Shown here: one piece after another, positions 5,853 to 7,554 of the stretch
How positions within the stretch are numbered: position 1 is the first letter of the stretch
Layout of the letters: every line of letters starts with the position of its first letter
DNA from: Fimbriimonadia bacterium
Lineage (GTDB): Bacteria; Armatimonadota; Fimbriimonadia; Fimbriimonadales; Fimbriimonadaceae
Direction of reading: 5' to 3'
Assembly (NCBI GenBank): GCA_029824495.1
Contig: JALGXY010000019.1
Span: forward strand, 1-7,554
DNA length: 7,554 nucleotides
Position numbers and translations under genes: made by a program
The notes under the pieces: model-generated
Seen by the model: the letters and a program-made list of their open reading frames with translations, nothing else
Databases searched by the model: none
What the model was told of the DNA's origin: nothing

Positions 5853-6270
5853 CTTGGCCCTCCAGGGCATCTTCGAGGCAGTGCCAGGCGAGCGTAGCGC
5901 ACTTGATTCGGCTCGGATAGTCTTTGACTCCGGTCAGGCTGGCGAGCTCGTCCAGAGCATCATAATCGGGGTCCTCGCGCGACATCAGAGCATCGTGGAA
6001 CCTCTTGAAAATCGCTTTGGCCTCTTCGACGTTCTTCCCTTTTACAGCCTCTGTCATCATCGAAGCGCTGGCCTGTGAAATTGCACAGCCCTGCCCCTCA
6101 AATTTCAGGTCGACGATCACGCCGTCTTTCACAACGACAGTCAGGTGCACTTCATCGCCACAGTAGGGGTTATATCCCTCTGCTTCGTGGGTCGCCTTCT
6201 CAAGAACTCCTGAGTTTCGCGGCGACTTTCCGTGGTCGATGATGACCTCTTGGTAAAGCTCCTGCAGCAT
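5845..6270 (-). CDS. sufU: SufU, SUF system sulfur acceptor / NifU-like protein
   Basis: The 141-residue protein has the SufU active-site set: C37 and D39 in 'YNPYCGDEV', C62 in 'EGQGCAIS', and C124 in 'RIKCATLAW'. The about 62-residue spacing between the second and third cysteines includes the insertion that separates SufU from IscU scaffolds. In Gram-positive-type systems SufU binds zinc through these residues and takes persulfide sulfur from SufS. It begins with a one-base overlap with the sufS stop (TGATG), so the two are translationally coupled, in line with a working SufS-SufU pair. Confidence 0.94.
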   Translation of the reverse strand: MLQELYQEVIIDHGKSPRNSGVLEKATHEAEGYNPYCGDEVHLTVVVKDGVIVDLKFEGQGCAISQASASMMTEAVKGKNVEEAKAIFKRFHDALMSREDPDYDALDELASLTGVKDYPSRIKCATLAWHCLEDALEGQDA

Positions 6271-7466
6271 CAGCCGAAAATCTTCCTGGCCTCTTTGATG
6301 GCCTCAATCATTACAATTATGTCATGTTTTGAGTTGTAGACCCCTAATGAGGCCCGTGCAGACGCTGCTAGTCCCAGGCGTTTCATCAGCGGCATACAGC
6401 AATGATGGCCGGCTCTGATCGCCACGCCAAACTGGTCGCAGATCGTGCCGAAATCGTGCGGATGAATCGCATCGACGTTGTATGAGAGGATTCCCGCCTT
6501 ATTTGGATCTCCGCCAATCGTCTCGATGCCCAATGCGCTCAGTTCAGATTCGGCGAATTTATTCAAAACACGCTCTTCTTGAGCGATCGTCTCGATTCCG
6601 AGATCTTGGATAAACCGGACAGCTTCTGCAAAACCGACTGCACCGCCAACATTTGGCGTCCCAGCCTCGAATCGCTCCGGCGGCTCGGCAAACGTGGTTC
6701 CATCGAACGATACTTTGCGGATCATTCCTCCGCCGCCCTGCCAAGGCTTCATATCCTTCAGGATCGACCACCGAACATAGAGGCCGCCGATGCCCATCGG
6801 GCCGTACGCTTTATGGCCTGCCAAGGCGTAGAAGTCAGCGTCGAGATCCTTGACATCGACAGCACAATGAGCCAATGACTGAGCCCCGTCAACCACTACA
6901 ACTGCATCATGTTCGTGGGCAAGTAGACAGATCTCCTTGATCGGGTTTACCGTACCGCTGACATTGCAGACATGCTTGACGGCCACGAGCTTTGCACCCT
7001 TCTTGAGCTGAGCCTCGAGAGCATCTAAGTCAAGCAGAACATCATCTGTGACCGGAATCGGCTCGACAGAGGCTCCTGCATGCTCTGCGACAAGCTGCCA
7101 CGGCACAAGATTGCTGTGGTGCTCCATCGTGCTGACCAGCACCCGGTCGCCTGAGTTCAGGTTGGCAAGGCCCCAGCTGTAAGCTGCCAGATTGATCGCC
7201 TCCGAGCAGCCTTTTGTAAAAACAAACTCGCGTGACTCGGCATTGATCGATTCCGCCAGCACCTTTCGTGAGTCTTCGAATAGATCGGTGGCTCGGCGAC
7301 TCAGCTCGTGTGCACCTCGGTGAACATTTGCTCCCTCCTGCTGATAGAACCGGTTGATCGCCTCGATCACTCGCTTGGGGCGCTGGGTCGTGGCTGCGCT
7401 GTCGAGATAGACAAGCTCGCGATTGTTAACCTTTTGGTTAAGGGCCGGAAACTGGTCTGCGATCAC
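6270..7466 (-). CDS. sufS: SufS, PLP-dependent cysteine desulfurase
   Basis: With the GTG at 7466 the protein is 398 residues, near the usual length, and opens 'IADQFPALNQKVNNRELVYLD', a normal SufS N-terminus ending in the 'YLDSAATTQ' block. The PLP-binding lysine is K219 in 'LAGHKAYGPMGIGGLY', and the persulfide cysteine is C356 in 'RAGHHCCMPLM', where a second cysteine (C357) follows in place of the more common alanine. 'EAGTPNVGGAVG' is also present. This marks a group II (SufS/CsdA) enzyme, which removes sulfur from cysteine and passes it to SufU. Group II enzymes can also act on selenocysteine. The GTG start is supported by the strong ribosome site just upstream; the longer frame to 7508 lies inside the upstream gene. 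Confidence 0.95.
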   Translation of the reverse strand: MIADQFPALNQKVNNRELVYLDSAATTQRPKRVIEAINRFYQQEGANVHRGAHELSRRATDLFEDSRKVLAESINAESREFVFTKGCSEAINLAAYSWGLANLNSGDRVLVSTMEHHSNLVPWQLVAEHAGASVEPIPVTDDVLLDLDALEAQLKKGAKLVAVKHVCNVSGTVNPIKEICLLAHEHDAVVVVDGAQSLAHCAVDVKDLDADFYALAGHKAYGPMGIGGLYVRWSILKDMKPWQGGGGMIRKVSFDGTTFAEPPERFEAGTPNVGGAVGFAEAVRFIQDLGIETIAQEERVLNKFAESELSALGIETIGGDPNKAGILSYNVDAIHPHDFGTICDQFGVAIRAGHHCCMPLMKRLGLAASARASLGVYNSKHDIIVMIEAIKEARKIFG

Positions 7467-7554
7467 GAGGCCTCCTCCTTGACGCTGATCTGAATCAGCA
7501 GCTCCCACTCGGCCCGCTGCATCTCCAGAAGCTCCTCTGGGTTCGTGCGATGCT
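7463..7554 (-). CDS. C-terminal end of an unrecognised gene, first in the visible suf operon
   Basis: Only the last 29 codons and the stop lie in the window; the stop TGA overlaps the sufS GTG as GTGA. The tail is charged and probably helical ('NPEELLEMQRAEWELL'), ending 'VKEEAS'. The four-base overlap shows it belongs to the same transcript. SufD or another suf gene often stands here, but this short tail does not identify it. The frame was chosen because it stays open to the window edge and stops exactly at the sufS start; the sufS frame is also open upstream, so a longer sufS is a weaker alternative. Confidence 0.6.
   Translation of the reverse strand, partial: HRTNPEELLEMQRAEWELLIQISVKEEAS
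7471..7480 (-). promoter_or_regulatory. strong ribosome binding site for sufS
   Basis: On the minus strand AAGGAGGAGG ends 4 nt before the GTG at 7466. It is the best Shine-Dalgarno sequence in the window and fixes the sufS start. It lies inside the last codons of the upstream gene. Confidence 0.75.

Noticed and set aside
7467..7508. Longer SufS N-terminus from 7508
   Set aside because: The extra 14 residues (Gly- and Gln-rich) are not SufS-like, lie inside the upstream gene's tail, and the strong ribosome site points to GTG 7466.
1..7554. TGA reassigned to an amino acid throughout (code 4 or 25)
   Set aside because: TGA ends the hydrolase, transglycosylase, DUF488, sufS, sufU and rrf2 genes at the family's expected lengths, and base composition is not AT-rich.

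Overview
The window is a stretch of ordinary bacterial chromosome with mid-50s percent GC (estimated by eye), dense genes and short spacers. The lineage cannot be fixed from the sequence. A Suf system built on SufU plus SufT, an Rrf2 regulator of the 'CVHTS-C' type, a CCA-encoding tRNA-Ser gene and weak or variable Shine-Dalgarno use would suit Armatimonadota (Fimbriimonadales-like) or a related Terrabacteria lineage; this is a low-confidence inference. TGA is the normal stop codon of most genes here, so the standard code applies.

Left part (1-1087): the C-terminal end of an alpha/beta hydrolase is followed 15 nt later by the most notable item, a secreted thioredoxin-fold protein (502-1044). 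Its reading frame holds one in-frame TGA, exactly where the first cysteine of the CxxC active site should be (W-TGA-G-W-C-K). A perfect hairpin with a G in its apical loop starts 15 nt after the TGA, as expected of a bacterial SECIS. I read it as a selenoprotein with a UxxC redox centre. A standard gene caller would split it in two or keep only the 3' part from 715, losing both the signal peptide and the active site. A 17-bp hairpin terminator closes the gene.

Middle part (1090-4680): a seven-helix membrane protein on the minus strand resembling the CruF/DUF422 carotenoid family; a tRNA-Ser(GCU) with encoded CCA; a secreted SLT-type lytic transglycosylase starting 10 nt after the tRNA; a convergent DUF488 protein ending in a sliding-clamp-like QMDLF motif; and a secreted M23 (LytM) metallopeptidase. 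The transglycosylase and the M23 enzyme suggest peptidoglycan remodelling.

Right part (4677-7554, minus strand): a compact Fe-S assembly operon read as unknown gene, sufS, sufU, sufT, rrf2, A-type carrier, with junctions from small overlaps to 14 nt. SufS takes sulfur from cysteine, SufU receives it, SufT and the A-type carrier act in maturation or transfer, and the Rrf2 protein with three cysteines probably senses Fe-S status and controls the operon. The scaffold genes sufBCD are not in the window and may lie beyond its right edge.

No CRISPR array, insertion sequence or prophage gene was seen. No gap without a gene exceeds about 100 bases.
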